A stretch of DNA of 64,000 nt from Hyphomicrobiaceae bacterium (GCA_020442165.1 JAGRKV010000051.1:62001-126000); one strand, 5' to 3'; numbered from the stretch's first letter, positions 46,001 through 56,664 are shown. Numbers and translations are program-made. Notes: generated by a model from the sequence alone, not told the origin.

Positions 46001-47779
46001 ATGACGTTTCAGGCTCCAGTAGACGACATCCTCCTTGCTCTCAAGACGGCCTCTGATCTGGAGGCGCGGATTTCTGCCGGTCTTTACGACGATCTGGACG
46101 CCGATACGCTTGCTGCGGTGATCGAGGAGGCAGGCAAGTTCGGCGCGGAGGTGCTGGAACCGCTCAACCGCGTGGGTGACAAGGCAGGCAGCAAACTTGT
46201 TAACGGAGAAGTCGTGACGCCTCAGGGATGGCGGGAGGCCTACGATCAGTTCGTTGCTGGCGGCTGGGGAGCGTTGCCGTGCCCGGCAGAATACGGCGGG
46301 CAGGGTCTGCCTGAAATCGTTCAGATGGCTGTTGCGGAGATCTGGAACGCGACCAACATGGCATTCGGGCTGTGCCCGCTGCTGACGCAGGGCGCCATCC
46401 ACGCGCTGATGATCGCGGGGACGGAGGAACAGAAGGCGGCCTATCTGCCGCGCATGGTGACGGGTGAGTGGACCGGAACCATGAATCTCACCGAGCCGCA
46501 CGCGGGATCGGACCTTGGCGAGATCCGCACCAAGGCCGTGCCGCAGGGCGATGGCACCTACAGATTGTTCGGCACCAAGATCTTCATCACCTATGGCGAT
46601 CACGAACTTGCCGACAACATCATACATCTGGTGCTGGCGCGGCTTCCCGATGCGCCGCCGGGGACAAAAGGCATTTCGTTGTTCCTGGTGCCCAAATATC
46701 TCGTCAATGAGGACGGCAGCAAGGGGGCGCGCAATGACGTGGTGTGCGCTGGGCTGGAGCACAAGCTTGGCATCCATGCCAGCCCGACCTGCGTGATGAA
46801 GTTCGGTGAAGGCGATGGGGCGGTGGGTACAATCGTCGGCGCACCCAACCGGGGCCTCAACACGATGTTCCACATGATGAACCAGGCGCGGCTCGCCGTC
46901 GGCGTTCAGGGTGTGGCGATTTCGGAGCGGGCGACGCAGCATGCGGAAGCCTATGCGCGTGAGCGCACGCAGGGCGCCAAGCTCGGCGGCACGCCCGGCG
47001 AGATGGTGGCAATCGTCGAGCATGCCGACATTCGCCGCTCCTTGCTGCACATGAAGGCGATGACGCATGCGGCGCGCATGATCTGCTTTGCGACGGCCGG
47101 CGAAATCGACGTGTCGCATCTGGCGTCATCCAATGATGAGCGAGAGGCGGCGGCAGCGCGCGGTGCACTGCTGACACCGGTGGCGAAGGCGTTCTCCACG
47201 GATGCCAGCCTGGAGGTTTCGTCAATTGGCGTGCAGATCCACGGCGGCATGGGCTTCATCGAGGAGACGGGGGCCGCGCAATATTACCGCGATGCGCGGA
47301 TCCTGCCGATCTATGAGGGTACGAACGGCATTCAGGCCATTGATCTGGTGGTGCGCAAGCTTCCCATGGGCGGCGGCGCGGTGGTGAAATCATACATCGA
47401 TGATCTATCGCGCATGGTGGGCGAGGTGGCCGCCTCCAACCGTCCGGAATTCGGCCGCATGGCGGAGAAGCTTGGCGCGGCGATCAAGGCGCTGGTGTTT
47501 GCATCGCAGTGGATGGGCGAGCAACTGCAGAGCAATCCCGAAGCGGCGCTGGCAAGTGCAACTCCATATCTGCGCCTATTTGGCATTGCAGCGGGTGGTG
47601 CCTATCTGGGGCGCGGAGCGGTCGCGGCGGTGAGGGGTGGAGACGCTGATGCGCGTGCCGTCATGCTGGCCCGGTACTTCGCGGAGAATATTTCGACCGA
47701 GGCGCCGGGACTCGCGGACACAATAACGGGTGGTGCTGAAGCGGTCATTGCAGCGACGCCCGAACGGCTCGGCGCGTGA
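46001..47779 (+). CDS. Acyl-CoA dehydrogenase, long form with C-terminal extension
   Basis: 592 residues from the ATG at 46001 (CGGAGGGA upstream). The N-terminal extension of about 80 residues and the C-terminal extension mark the ~590-residue class common in Alphaproteobacteria. FAD-binding and catalytic stretches include MNLTEPHAGSDLGEIRTKA, KIFITYGDHEL and QYYRDARILPIYEGTNGIQA, with the catalytic Glu in YEGTN. It catalyses the first step of beta-oxidation. An enoyl-CoA hydratase, the next step, follows eight bases later. Confidence 0.94.
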   Translation: MTFQAPVDDILLALKTASDLEARISAGLYDDLDADTLAAVIEEAGKFGAEVLEPLNRVGDKAGSKLVNGEVVTPQGWREAYDQFVAGGWGALPCPAEYGGQGLPEIVQMAVAEIWNATNMAFGLCPLLTQGAIHALMIAGTEEQKAAYLPRMVTGEWTGTMNLTEPHAGSDLGEIRTKAVPQGDGTYRLFGTKIFITYGDHELADNIIHLVLARLPDAPPGTKGISLFLVPKYLVNEDGSKGARNDVVCAGLEHKLGIHASPTCVMKFGEGDGAVGTIVGAPNRGLNTMFHMMNQARLAVGVQGVAISERATQHAEAYARERTQGAKLGGTPGEMVAIVEHADIRRSLLHMKAMTHAARMICFATAGEIDVSHLASSNDEREAAAARGALLTPVAKAFSTDASLEVSSIGVQIHGGMGFIEETGAAQYYRDARILPIYEGTNGIQAIDLVVRKLPMGGGAVVKSYIDDLSRMVGEVAASNRPEFGRMAEKLGAAIKALVFASQWMGEQLQSNPEAALASATPYLRLFGIAAGGAYLGRGAVAAVRGGDADARAVMLARYFAENISTEAPGLADTITGGAEAVIAATPERLGA

Positions 47780-47786
47780 GGATGCG

Positions 47787-48563
47787 ATGAGCGACATCAA
47801 GGTTGAGCGGAATGGTGGGGTGCAGATCCTGCGCTTCAACCGTCCCGAGAAGAAGAATGCGCTGACGGGCGCGATGTATGACGCGCTTTCGGATGCGCTG
47901 GAGGCGGGCGATCGGGATAGAGAAGTTGCCGCTCATGCCTTTCTCGGCGTTGGTGGCGTTTTCACCTCGGGCAACGATATTGGCGATTTTCTACAATCGT
48001 CGGTCGGCGATCAGGCTGTGCTGAAGGCCGTCCTGCGTTTCATCCGCCTGTTGCCTCGTGTCGAAAAGCCGATGCTCGCGGGCGTGGATGGCCTGGCGGT
48101 GGGCATTGGCACTACGCTGCTGTTTCATTGCGACATGGTGTTTGCCTCGCCTGCAGCACGCTTCCAGACTCCCTTCCTGGATTTGGGCCTCGTACCGGAA
48201 GCTGGGTCCAGCATGCTCATGCCGGCGCGGATGGGCTATGCCCGCGCATTCGAAATGCTGGTGCTTGGCGCGCCGATGGATGCGGAAAGCATGCGGGCAG
48301 CAGGTCTCCTGAACGCCATCATTGATGCCGATAAGATCGAGGCGCGCGTCCTTGCTGCGGGCATGGCACTGGCTGCCAAACCGCCTGCCGCGCTGGCACT
48401 GGCGCGCCGTTTGATGCGGGGCGATGCCGAGGCGGTGGCTCAACGGGTCGACGAGGAGGCGCAAATCTTTGCGCGTCAATTGCAAAGCGCGGAAGCGCGC
48501 GAGGCATTCACCGCATTCGTGGAGAAGCGCGCGCCGGATTTCAAGAAGCTGCGTACCAGCTGA
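47787..48563 (+). CDS. Enoyl-CoA hydratase/isomerase family protein
   Basis: 258 residues with the crotonase oxyanion-hole stretch HAFLGVGGVFTSGNDIGDF and the second block FQTPFLDLGLVPEAGSS-MLMPARMGY. One catalytic glutamate is in VPEAGS; the other position is a hydrophobic or Asp residue, as in some isomerases, so hydratase activity is probable but not certain. It lies 7 bp after the acyl-CoA dehydrogenase and is probably co-transcribed. Confidence 0.9.
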   Translation: MSDIKVERNGGVQILRFNRPEKKNALTGAMYDALSDALEAGDRDREVAAHAFLGVGGVFTSGNDIGDFLQSSVGDQAVLKAVLRFIRLLPRVEKPMLAGVDGLAVGIGTTLLFHCDMVFASPAARFQTPFLDLGLVPEAGSSMLMPARMGYARAFEMLVLGAPMDAESMRAAGLLNAIIDADKIEARVLAAGMALAAKPPAALALARRLMRGDAEAVAQRVDEEAQIFARQLQSAEAREAFTAFVEKRAPDFKKLRTS

Positions 48564-48600
48564 GGCGTGCGCAGTGATGTGGAGAGGGTGATCGCTAGAG

Positions 48601-50187
48601 ATGGCGGGTGGCACAGGGCGGTATGGGCTGGTGCGCGCTGCGTCGATGCAAGGTCTGAGGCGTGCGTTACTTGCCGTCGCAATCGCGGTTATGCCTTGTG
48701 TGTTGGCCACCAATGCCGCGCACGCAAACTGGCTGACGCGGCTCGCGAGGGAAGCGGGCGAGGCTGGCGGCAGTGCGGCACGTCATGCCGGACATGGGCT
48801 CGACAATCTAGGCGGGCTGACGCGGCATCTCAAATCATTGCCGCACGATCCCAAGAGCGTGGCACTCGCGGCCCATGCTACCCCGGAGGGGCATTGGAAG
48901 TTTAGCAACCGTGAGGGCGAAGTCTTCACGGCGGCCAACGCCGATGAGATGAGCCGGGTCGTCAAGACTCTGGCGCCTGAGCATTCCGGCGATGGGCCGC
49001 TCAAGCTCTACTTGACCGAGGACACCGTTTTCCAGCGTCCGGAGATGATTAAGGATCTGCCGGGGTCGCCGGAACTGCACCTTTTAACCCGGCAACGCAG
49101 CTATCGGCTGCGCGTCGATCCCGGTCGCGGCAATGGTACGTCCTTTGTCGCGGAGGTGACACCGAACTTGTGGCTGCGCATGGGCGATCAACGGTTGTTC
49201 GACGAAGCCGTGTGGCATCTGCAAAGGCCGTTGTCGAAATCGAGCATCAGGGCGGTGTCGCTGGAGCCCGGTGGGGCTCAGACTTTGCCCGCGGTTCCTC
49301 GGTTCGATTTGGAATCAAAGGCTGCGCTGATCGACAAGATCGATCCGTGGAAACTGCCGGCCGCGCTGTCCTCGATCAGGGGGCAAACGCTGGTGGTAAC
49401 GGGGCGGGTGGAAGGCGAATTCCTATTCTTCAGGCCGCAGGGCGGCGGTGAGAAGTCGCTGCTCGTGGCGGACCTGAAGCGGGCTGCGAAAGACAGCGAC
49501 GTCAACCTCGTTATTCTCGAAGCTGCTGATCCATTGCAGCCGGGCGGGCGCAACTGGTTCTGGCAGAAGGTGGAGGTGAAGGGCCTCGACACTGCGCTAA
49601 AGCAGGCGCGGTTTGCCGATTTCCTCGATGCACTCGGACAGCGGAAACAGGGGATGATCGCGGAGGTTCGCGAGAGCCAGGACGGTCGCATCGCATTCGA
49701 CGTCAAGACGGCGGGTGCGCGTGGGGCAGCGGACGCGCCCATTACCGATACGCTGGTGCAGTGGACAGAAAGCCTGTTCTCTCAGGCACTTGGAAATGTG
49801 GTGAGCAGCGGCATCAAGGCTGATCTGCCGGACAAGGAGCGTCAGCAGGAATTGGACCGCAGGATCATCCCCGGCATTCCGTTCCTGTGGCAGGCGCTTT
49901 ATTTCGGCGGTCTAGTGCTCGGGCTGGCTGGGCTGTCCTATGTCAAGTCGTGGTGGCGCTGGCTATGGCCGGCGGAAGACCGGGCTGAATATGGCGGCCG
50001 GTTTGGCTACCATGCTGCCCGGGCTATGCGCGGTGCTGCTTTCGTGCTCATTTTCATGCCCGTGGCCGGCATACCCGCGGGGCTCTGGGCGCTCATCAAG
50101 GGGACGATCGATCAGCTCTGGTTCTTCATCACGCTACCGTTTCGCGTGTTGTCCTGGCTTTGGCGCCGCATCGCTCCTGCGGGATAG
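48601..50187 (+). CDS. Large envelope protein of unknown function
   Basis: 528 residues. A signal peptide or anchor (about 19-42, ending NAAHA) precedes a mostly soluble region (43-415), with GHWKFSNREGEVFTAANADE and TLVVTGRVEGEFLFFRPQGG. At the C-terminus are two or three membrane segments (about 422-443 and 475-515) with an aromatic end (LWFFITLPFRVLSWLWRRIA). I recognise no family. A possible alternative start is the ATG at 48646. It follows the hydratase by 37 bp, so it could belong to the same transcript. Confidence 0.75.
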   Translation: MAGGTGRYGLVRAASMQGLRRALLAVAIAVMPCVLATNAAHANWLTRLAREAGEAGGSAARHAGHGLDNLGGLTRHLKSLPHDPKSVALAAHATPEGHWKFSNREGEVFTAANADEMSRVVKTLAPEHSGDGPLKLYLTEDTVFQRPEMIKDLPGSPELHLLTRQRSYRLRVDPGRGNGTSFVAEVTPNLWLRMGDQRLFDEAVWHLQRPLSKSSIRAVSLEPGGAQTLPAVPRFDLESKAALIDKIDPWKLPAALSSIRGQTLVVTGRVEGEFLFFRPQGGGEKSLLVADLKRAAKDSDVNLVILEAADPLQPGGRNWFWQKVEVKGLDTALKQARFADFLDALGQRKQGMIAEVRESQDGRIAFDVKTAGARGAADAPITDTLVQWTESLFSQALGNVVSSGIKADLPDKERQQELDRRIIPGIPFLWQALYFGGLVLGLAGLSYVKSWWRWLWPAEDRAEYGGRFGYHAARAMRGAAFVLIFMPVAGIPAGLWALIKGTIDQLWFFITLPFRVLSWLWRRIAPAG

Positions 50188-50265
50188 CAACTGGTCATTG
50201 GCGCTGCCATAGCTAGGATGGATGAGTTCAATTCGATCGCAGTTGCGGGAAGTTGGGGGAACAGC

Positions 50266-51153
50266 ATGGCCAGCCTAGCAGGCAAGACACTCTTCATTAC
50301 CGGGGCCAGCCGCGGTATCGGGCTGGCGATTGGCCTGCGTGCGGCGCGGGACGGCGCCAATGTCGCCATCGCCGCCAAGACGGCGGAGCAGCACGCCAAA
50401 CTGGAAGGCACGGTTTATTCCGCAGCCGAGGAAATCGAGAAGGCCGGGGGCAAAGCTTTGCCGTTGGTCTGCGACATTCGCGATGAGGCGCAGGTCGCCG
50501 CTGCGGTCGACCAGGCAGCGAAGGCGTTCGGCGGCATCGACATTTGCGTCAACAATGCCTCGGCGATATCGCTGACGCCGATCGAAAAGACCGATCCGAA
50601 GCGCTTTGACCTTATGTTCGGCGTCAACACGCGCGGCACGCTGGTGACAACACAGGCCTGCCTGCCCTACCTGGCAAAAGCCGAGAACCCGCACGTACTC
50701 ATGCTGTCTCCGCCGCTCGACATGAAGGCGCAATGGTTTGCTGGGCATGTCGCCTATTCAATCGCCAAGTACGGGATGAGTCTCGTGGTACTGGGTCTGG
50801 CCGAAGAGCTTCGACCCAAGGGGATTGCTGTCAATGCACTTTGGCCACGTTCGACAATCGCGACGGCGGCGATCAAGAACATTCTGGGCGGGGACAAGCT
50901 GATGCGGATGAGCCGTTCGCCCGACATCCTGGCCGATGCGGCGCATCTGGTCTTCTCGCAGCCTTCACGCAACTTCACCGGGAATTTCCTTATCGACGAT
51001 TCCTTCCTGCACAAGGTTGGTGGCGTTAACGATTTCGAGGGCTATCGGCTCGATCCTTCCATGCCGCTCGCGCCCGACTTCTTCGTTCCGGCCGATGACC
51101 GGCCGCCTCCAGGCGTCAAGCTGGCACCGCTCTCAATGCTGACGGCTGGTTAG
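50266..51153 (+). CDS. SDR family oxidoreductase (HSDL2-like)
   Basis: 295 residues. TGASRGIGLAIGLRAARDGA is the nucleotide-binding start; NNASAISLTPIEKTDPKRFD and YSIAKYGMSLVVLGLAEEL give the active-site region, with the Tyr/Lys pair. The length and the end FEGYRLDPSMPLAPDFF match the hydroxysteroid-dehydrogenase-like 2 group, often linked to acyl-CoA metabolism. Start at 50266 after TTGGGGGA. Confidence 0.88.
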   Translation: MASLAGKTLFITGASRGIGLAIGLRAARDGANVAIAAKTAEQHAKLEGTVYSAAEEIEKAGGKALPLVCDIRDEAQVAAAVDQAAKAFGGIDICVNNASAISLTPIEKTDPKRFDLMFGVNTRGTLVTTQACLPYLAKAENPHVLMLSPPLDMKAQWFAGHVAYSIAKYGMSLVVLGLAEELRPKGIAVNALWPRSTIATAAIKNILGGDKLMRMSRSPDILADAAHLVFSQPSRNFTGNFLIDDSFLHKVGGVNDFEGYRLDPSMPLAPDFFVPADDRPPPGVKLAPLSMLTAG

Positions 51154-51267
51154 CTCATTGGCCTATTGGCCGGTATTGTGACAGAAGCGCAAAGCTCGGA
51201 TAACATGAGCAGAATTCTCATGCCTGAATTTCCCCATGCCTGAACTTCCCTAGGAAACGCCCGCCAT

Positions 51268-52221
51268 ATGCCAACCCTTCTTCTTACCCACCCTTGCTTT
51301 CTGGATCACGATACTGGCTACGGTCATCCAGAACGCCCCGACCGCATGCGCGCCGTCGACAAGGTGCTCAGCCATGAGCTGTTTGCCGGATTGAAGCGCG
51401 ATGAAGCACCGCTGCGGGCGGACGTGGAGGAAAGCATTCTGCGGGCGCATCCCAGATCCCACCTGGAAATGGTGCGTGCGGCGCGACCGACAACGGACGG
51501 CGAGCAGGTGCATCTCGATCCAGATACGGTGATGTCGCCGGGGTCATGGGAGGCCGCATTGCGTGCGGTCGGCGCCGGGCTAGAGGCGGTGGACCGGGTG
51601 ATGAACCCCAAGGAATCGGGCACGCGCAATGCGTTCTGTCAGGTGCGTCCATGCGGGCATCATGCCGAGGCGGATCGCGCCATGGGTTTCTGCCTGTTCT
51701 CCAACATCGCCATCGCTTCGCTTTATGCGCGGGCCAAGCATGGCTGCGAGCGCGTTGCGGTGGTGGATTTTGACGTGCATCACGGCAACGGCACACAAGA
51801 CATCTTCCAGGCGGACAAGGACCTGTTTTTTGGATCGACGCATCAGATGCCGCTTTATCCCGGCACGGGGGCTTTGTCCGAAACGGGTGTCGGCAATCTC
51901 TTCAACGCGCCGTTACGGTCGGGCGATGGCGGAGAGGCGTTCCGGGAAGCGATGGAAAGCCGCATTCTGCCGGCGCTCAAGAACTTCAGTCCCGATCTGA
52001 TCCTGATTTCGGCGGGGTTTGATGCCCACCGGTCCGATCCACTTGCAAGCCTGGAGCTCGTTGAGAACGATTTTGGATGGATTACCGGGAAGCTCCTCGA
52101 TATTGCCGAGAAACAGTGCGAGGGCCGGGTGGTATCGATGCTCGAAGGGGGCTATGACCTGACGGCGCTTGCCCGCTCCGTCGGCGTGCATGTCAAGACG
52201 CTGATGGATGCGGCGGGGTGA
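51268..52221 (+). CDS. Histone-deacetylase-like amidohydrolase
   Basis: 317 residues. The zinc and catalytic residues are present: CGHHAEADRAMGFCLFSN (His pair), VVDFDVHHGNGTQDIF (Asp-X-His) and SAGFDAHRSDPLASL (Asp). Such bacterial class II HDAC-like enzymes deacetylate small amines or proteins. It precedes xseB and dxs, an order I know from Hyphomicrobiales. Confidence 0.93.
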   Translation: MPTLLLTHPCFLDHDTGYGHPERPDRMRAVDKVLSHELFAGLKRDEAPLRADVEESILRAHPRSHLEMVRAARPTTDGEQVHLDPDTVMSPGSWEAALRAVGAGLEAVDRVMNPKESGTRNAFCQVRPCGHHAEADRAMGFCLFSNIAIASLYARAKHGCERVAVVDFDVHHGNGTQDIFQADKDLFFGSTHQMPLYPGTGALSETGVGNLFNAPLRSGDGGEAFREAMESRILPALKNFSPDLILISAGFDAHRSDPLASLELVENDFGWITGKLLDIAEKQCEGRVVSMLEGGYDLTALARSVGVHVKTLMDAAG

Positions 52222-52269
52222 GGTCGGCCGCTGCGGGGTGCGACTTGAGCAACGGGCAAGGGTGAGTAT

Positions 52270-52545
52270 ATGAGCAGCGCAGGCAAGGCAGCGGGCAAGA
52301 GCCACGCCGACATCAAGGAAATGTCGTTCGAGCGCGCCTTGAAGGAGCTGGAGGTCATCGTTGGCCGGCTTGAGCGCGGTGATGTCGAGCTGGAGGAATC
52401 GATCGCGATCTATGAGCGTGGCGAGGCCCTGAAAGAGCACTGCGACCGGCTGCTGAAGCAGGCCGAGGCCAAGGTGGAAAAGCTTGCCTTCAACGCCGAC
52501 GGCTCGCCCAGGGGCACGGAGCCGCTTGATCCCGAAGCACGGTAA
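52270..52545 (+). CDS. xseB: Exodeoxyribonuclease VII small subunit
   Basis: 91 residues with [20 protein letters not shown] and [20 protein letters not shown], the two-helix hairpin of XseB. It pairs with XseA (not in the window) to degrade single-stranded DNA. It lies 48 bp after the HDAC-like gene. Confidence 0.96.
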   Translation: MSSAGKAAGKSHADIKEMSFERALKELEVIVGRLERGDVELEESIAIYERGEALKEHCDRLLKQAEAKVEKLAFNADGSPRGTEPLDPEAR

Positions 52546-52761
52546 ATCTCGGCTTGGCGCTGATTTTCCATGTAACCTGAATGGACTTGTTGAGCAATGC
52601 CGCCTGCTGGCCTAGAACATGAGTGACAGCTGATGGTTTGCATGGCAAAGCACAACGATCATCAGCGGAATTGCTGCTGATCGCAGGCGCAGAAGAACCT
52701 TGTGCGCATACCGGCACGCGCCGGTAATGCGCCAGCGCCCGATAAGAGGTGTGCAACGACA

Positions 52762-54678
52762 GTGACCAAAACGCCCCTGCTCGATACGATCGGGACACCT
52801 GCCGATCTGCGACGCCTGCCGGAAAGTGATCTGCGTCAGTTGGCCGACGAACTGCGTACCGAAATGGTCGATGCCGTGTCGGTTACCGGCGGCCACCTGG
52901 GGGCGGGGCTGGGCGTCGTCGAACTGACCGTGGCACTGCACTGGGTATTCGACACGCCGCGCGACCGGCTGATTTGGGATGTCGGCCATCAGGCCTATCC
53001 GCACAAGATCCTCACCGGGAGGCGGGACCGCATCCGGACGCTGCGGCAGCCCGACGGGCTGTCTGGTTTCACCCGCAGGGCGGAAAGCGAATACGATCCG
53101 TTCGGCGCCGGGCACTCGTCGACATCGATTTCGGCGGGTTTGGGCATGGCGGTCGCGCGCGACCTCAAGGGTGAGAGCAACGCCGTGGTGGCGGTCATCG
53201 GCGATGGCGCCATGTCGGCTGGCATGGCCTATGAGGCGATGAACAATGCCGGCGCGCGCGATGAGCGCCTGATCGTCATTCTCAATGACAATGACATGTC
53301 CATTGCGCCGCCGACCGGTGCCTTGTCGTCATATCTGGCGCGCATCACGTCGAGCGGCACCTATCTCTACATGCGCGACATTGCCAAGCAGCTTGCCAAA
53401 CGCCTGCCCAAGAGCTGGGAGCGGAGGGCTGCGCGCGTCGAGGAATATACGCGCCATCTTTGGCAGGGCGGCGCCTGGTTCGAGGAATTGGGCTTCTACT
53501 ACATCGGACCGATTGACGGGCACGACCTCAACCACCTGCTGCCGGTTCTGAAGAACGTGCGCGACGCCAAGCAGGGTCCGATCCTGGTGCATGTCGTGAC
53601 CAAGAAGGGCAAGGGCTATCCGCCGGCGGAAGCATCGGACGACAAGTATCACGGCGTGTCGAAGTTCAACGTCGTCACCGGTGCGCAGGTCAAGGCGACT
53701 TCGAATGCGCCGAGCTACACGAAGGTGTTCGCGGAAAGCCTGATTGGCGAGGCGAAGAAAGACAAACGCATCGTGGCGATTACGGCGGCGATGCCGTCGG
53801 GCACGGGGCTTGATCTTTTCGGCCAGGAGTTCCCCGACCGTACCTTTGACGTCGGCATCGCCGAGCAGCATGCCGTGACGTTCGCGGCCGGTCTGGCGTC
53901 AGAGGGGTTGAAACCGTTCTGTGCGCTTTATTCGACGTTCCTGCAGCGCGGCTACGATCAGGTGGTGCATGACGTGGCGGTGCAGAACCTGCCGGTTCGT
54001 TTCGCCATCGACCGGGCGGGGCTTGTCGGTGCTGACGGTGCAACGCACGCTGGATCGTTCGATATCGGATACCTGGGAGCGTTGCCCAATTTCGTCATCA
54101 TGGCACCTGCCGACGAGGCGGAACTGAAGCACATGGTTGCCACGGCCGCGGCGATCGACGACCGGCCGTCCGCCGTGCGCTATCCGCGCGGCGATGGAGT
54201 CGGCGTGGAGATCCCTTCTGACGGGGAGGTTTTGGCGATCGGCAAAGGCCGCATCATTCGCGAGGGAGTGACAGTTGCGCTGGTGTCGCTTGGAACGCGA
54301 TTGGGCGAAGCCACCAAGGCGGCAGAACAGCTCGCCGCATTCGGGTTGTCGACGACGGTCGCGGATGCCCGCTTTGCAAAGCCACTCGACACCGCGCTGA
54401 TCGAGGATCTGGCACGCAGGCATGAGGTGCTGGTGACGATCGAGGAAGGAGCCATCGGCGGCTTTGGTTCGTTCGTGCTGCACCATCTGGCAGGGGCTGG
54501 GCTGCTTGATGGCGGCCTCAAGGTTCGCTCGATCGTGCTGCCTGACGAATTCATAGAGCACGGCAAGCCGGAGGCGATGTACGAGGCCGCCGGGCTCAAT
54601 GCTTCTGGGATTGTGGAGACCGTGTTTGCCGCGCTGGGCCGCGAGCGCGTGGCAGGTGAAGGCGGCGAGCGGGCATAG
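52762..54678 (+). CDS. dxs: 1-deoxy-D-xylulose-5-phosphate synthase
   Basis: First enzyme of the MEP isoprenoid pathway. From a GTG at 52762 it has 638 residues ([20 protein letters not shown]); an ATG at 52702 would add twenty residues unlike the family. The thiamine-diphosphate motif runs [20 protein letters not shown] to LNDNDMSI, the pyrimidine domain has [17 protein letters not shown], and the C-terminal transketolase domain is complete. Confidence 0.96.
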   Translation: MTKTPLLDTIGTPADLRRLPESDLRQLADELRTEMVDAVSVTGGHLGAGLGVVELTVALHWVFDTPRDRLIWDVGHQAYPHKILTGRRDRIRTLRQPDGLSGFTRRAESEYDPFGAGHSSTSISAGLGMAVARDLKGESNAVVAVIGDGAMSAGMAYEAMNNAGARDERLIVILNDNDMSIAPPTGALSSYLARITSSGTYLYMRDIAKQLAKRLPKSWERRAARVEEYTRHLWQGGAWFEELGFYYIGPIDGHDLNHLLPVLKNVRDAKQGPILVHVVTKKGKGYPPAEASDDKYHGVSKFNVVTGAQVKATSNAPSYTKVFAESLIGEAKKDKRIVAITAAMPSGTGLDLFGQEFPDRTFDVGIAEQHAVTFAAGLASEGLKPFCALYSTFLQRGYDQVVHDVAVQNLPVRFAIDRAGLVGADGATHAGSFDIGYLGALPNFVIMAPADEAELKHMVATAAAIDDRPSAVRYPRGDGVGVEIPSDGEVLAIGKGRIIREGVTVALVSLGTRLGEATKAAEQLAAFGLSTTVADARFAKPLDTALIEDLARRHEVLVTIEEGAIGGFGSFVLHHLAGAGLLDGGLKVRSIVLPDEFIEHGKPEAMYEAAGLNASGIVETVFAALGRERVAGEGGERA

Positions 54679-54797
54679 CAGCGCCTTTTTGGCCAGATCA
54701 ACAACGCGCGCCGTCTCTCGGCATCGCTGCGATTGCGTTTTCGCGGCAGGCCGGCGCACCACGACGGTCGCGATGCGCCGGACGCTGCGAGTAATCA

Positions 54798-55661
54798 TCA
54801 CAGCCTGGAAAGCAGATCTGCCTTCTTGCTGTTGAACTCCTCGTCGCTGATGTAGCCCTTGTCACGAAGCTGACCGAGCTTTTCCAGTGTCGCGATGACG
54901 TCGGTGGGTTCCGAGGTCGAGGTGGTTGGTGCAGGAGAAGGAGCGCCTGTCGCATTGCCTGACGCCACTTCAGCTGAGGGGAAAGAGATCGAGGGCGGTG
55001 GCTGGAACTGCGGCGGTTGAACGGGTGCACCATCGCGCGAGAGCACGGGCAGCGAAGACAGATTGACGGTTCCATATTGGCTCGTGAACGTGATCGAGCT
55101 GCCGCCGCCCTGTTGCTGGCCAAAGCCGCCAATCTGGTGATCCAGCGTGTCATAGATCCATGGCTTGCCGCCCGTCGTCACCGCCAAGCGGCGGCTGTTG
55201 GCAAAATATGCATATTTCATGTTGTTCTGGCTGCCGATGGCCGTCGGGGTGCCGAGTTCGTGTGGCCACCACTGGGCTGCTGGATCGGGCACGAACAGGG
55301 AATTGTTGTTGATGCCGATCTGGCCTGCAGCCTGGGACTGCGTGTCAAAACCACTCTGGCTTTGCGATTGGAACGAACCTGCGAACGGTGCTGTCTGGTG
55401 GTTCGCCAGTGCGTTCGACAAATCGTTGCAGACATTGTCGACCAGCATTTTCAGCTGATTGTTGAAGAGGTCGGAGACCATGGTCATGCCGCCGCGCATC
55501 CACTGCCCGGAGCCGCCGAACTCGGGATGACTGAACTGCGCCATCGACCCGTTGCCCTTATAGACAGCGTAAAGCATGTGCGTGACGGCATCCGGCGATA
55601 GATTGTAACGCGCCGAAATTTCCTGAACGATCTGCTGTCCGGCTTGTGACAGTTGCGACAT
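54798..55661 (-). CDS. SHOCT-domain protein
   Basis: 287 residues. The N-terminus (about 1-45) reads like a small helical domain (QIVQEISARYNLSPDAVTHM). The middle is Gln/Ser/Phe-rich (SQSQSGFDTQSQ, QQQGGGSS) and includes a block with WWPHELGTPTAIG. The last 33 residues are a SHOCT motif (IATLEKLGQLRDKGYISDEE), which is usually at the end of membrane-associated or oligomerising proteins. Reads against dxs. Function unknown. Confidence 0.82.
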   Translation of the reverse strand: MSQLSQAGQQIVQEISARYNLSPDAVTHMLYAVYKGNGSMAQFSHPEFGGSGQWMRGGMTMVSDLFNNQLKMLVDNVCNDLSNALANHQTAPFAGSFQSQSQSGFDTQSQAAGQIGINNNSLFVPDPAAQWWPHELGTPTAIGSQNNMKYAYFANSRRLAVTTGGKPWIYDTLDHQIGGFGQQQGGGSSITFTSQYGTVNLSSLPVLSRDGAPVQPPQFQPPPSISFPSAEVASGNATGAPSPAPTTSTSEPTDVIATLEKLGQLRDKGYISDEEFNSKKADLLSRL

Positions 55662-56097
55662 GATATTTGGGTTCCTGAATTATCGTTACGATTGGTCGAG
55701 CCCTTCGTTGCCCGCGACAACGGTCGAGGGTTACAGACCGGTGTTCCGACCAACCGACGTCAAGGCTGATCCGGTAGGGCTCCGACCATTTCCGCAGCCG
55801 AATATGGTGCAGTGGGTGAATGGGAACAAGGGAAGCTTCGGCTAGGACCGGCAGAGCTTCGGAATTGCGTTAGCGACTGGGGCGTTATCACGTCCTGATT
55901 TCATTTCCTGGCGCAATCCCGCCGCGATAAGTGGAAATACACTGTTTCAGAGGCCTATTTGGGGAAATATCCGTTGGACTTGGATTGTGATAACTGGCGC
56001 GGCGTGGCGCGAAGTTGTGCAATACGACGTGCGTAATGTTTGGCAGATGGCGGCAAATTAGGCGTTTGCCTGCCACATACTCATTTTCTTTGTCGGA
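55662..56097. other. 436-bp intergenic region without a clear gene
   Basis: Lies upstream of the SHOCT gene and after the SRPBCC gene. Short frames on both strands look random in composition. It is somewhat less GC-rich than its neighbours from about 55900 to 56110. No RNA gene or strong hairpin seen. Confidence 0.45.
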
Positions 56098-56511
56098 TTA
56101 TGATCTGTTTCTTTTTTCTGCGTGTCTCTTGAAATTGTCGAGAATGGCCTGCCAACCCTGCCGCTGCTGGTCGATGGAGTGTGAGGGTTCACTGTCGAAG
56201 GTGACACGCACAGTCGTGCCATTCGTGTGATGGCTGAATTCGACGCGCGCGGCACGATCACCAAATGCGTATTCGATCAATTGTTGCTCGATGACCTTGG
56301 TGTACGTTCCCGCGAAGTCAAAACCCATGCTGCCGTCCTTGGCCTCCATGCGTGATGTAAAGGTGCCGCCTTCGCGAAGGTCCACCACCGCACTCGTCGT
56401 GTGCCAATCGTCAGACGCGGCGTTCCATTGCATGATGTCCCCGGGACTGGTGTAGGCAAGCCAGACGATATCTACAGGGGCGGTAATCTCGGTCTCGACG
56501 GTGATCTTCAT
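56098..56511 (-). CDS. SRPBCC/AHSA1-type domain protein
   Basis: 137 residues from the ATG at 56511 (MKITVETEITAPVDIVWLAY). TSPGDIMQWNAASDDWHT, LREGGTFTSRMEAKDGSMGF and the final GWQAILDNFKRH are characteristic of the Aha1/START-like group, whose cavity binds hydrophobic ligands. The frame extends 49 residues upstream without similarity. Middle gene of three inverted genes between dxs and tlyA. Confidence 0.9.
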   Translation of the reverse strand: MKITVETEITAPVDIVWLAYTSPGDIMQWNAASDDWHTTSAVVDLREGGTFTSRMEAKDGSMGFDFAGTYTKVIEQQLIEYAFGDRAARVEFSHHTNGTTVRVTFDSEPSHSIDQQRQGWQAILDNFKRHAEKRNRS

Positions 56512-56664
56512 CCGGTGGGGGGCTCTTGATGCGGGTTTGTGTGTGGAGTCGATCTCCCGCTCTGACACGAGGCCAGAGCGGGGCTTGGGCTCCAGGTTGC
56601 GTGCAACAATCGGAGGTGGCACAGGGCCGGGGATGATCCGGCCGCGAGGTCCTCCCAATATGAT

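Noticed and set aside
45953..47119. 388-residue minus-strand frame
   Set aside because: Antisense to the acyl-CoA dehydrogenase; no motifs, composition typical of antisense frames.
53899..54801. 300-residue minus-strand frame
   Set aside because: Antisense to the C-terminal part of dxs.
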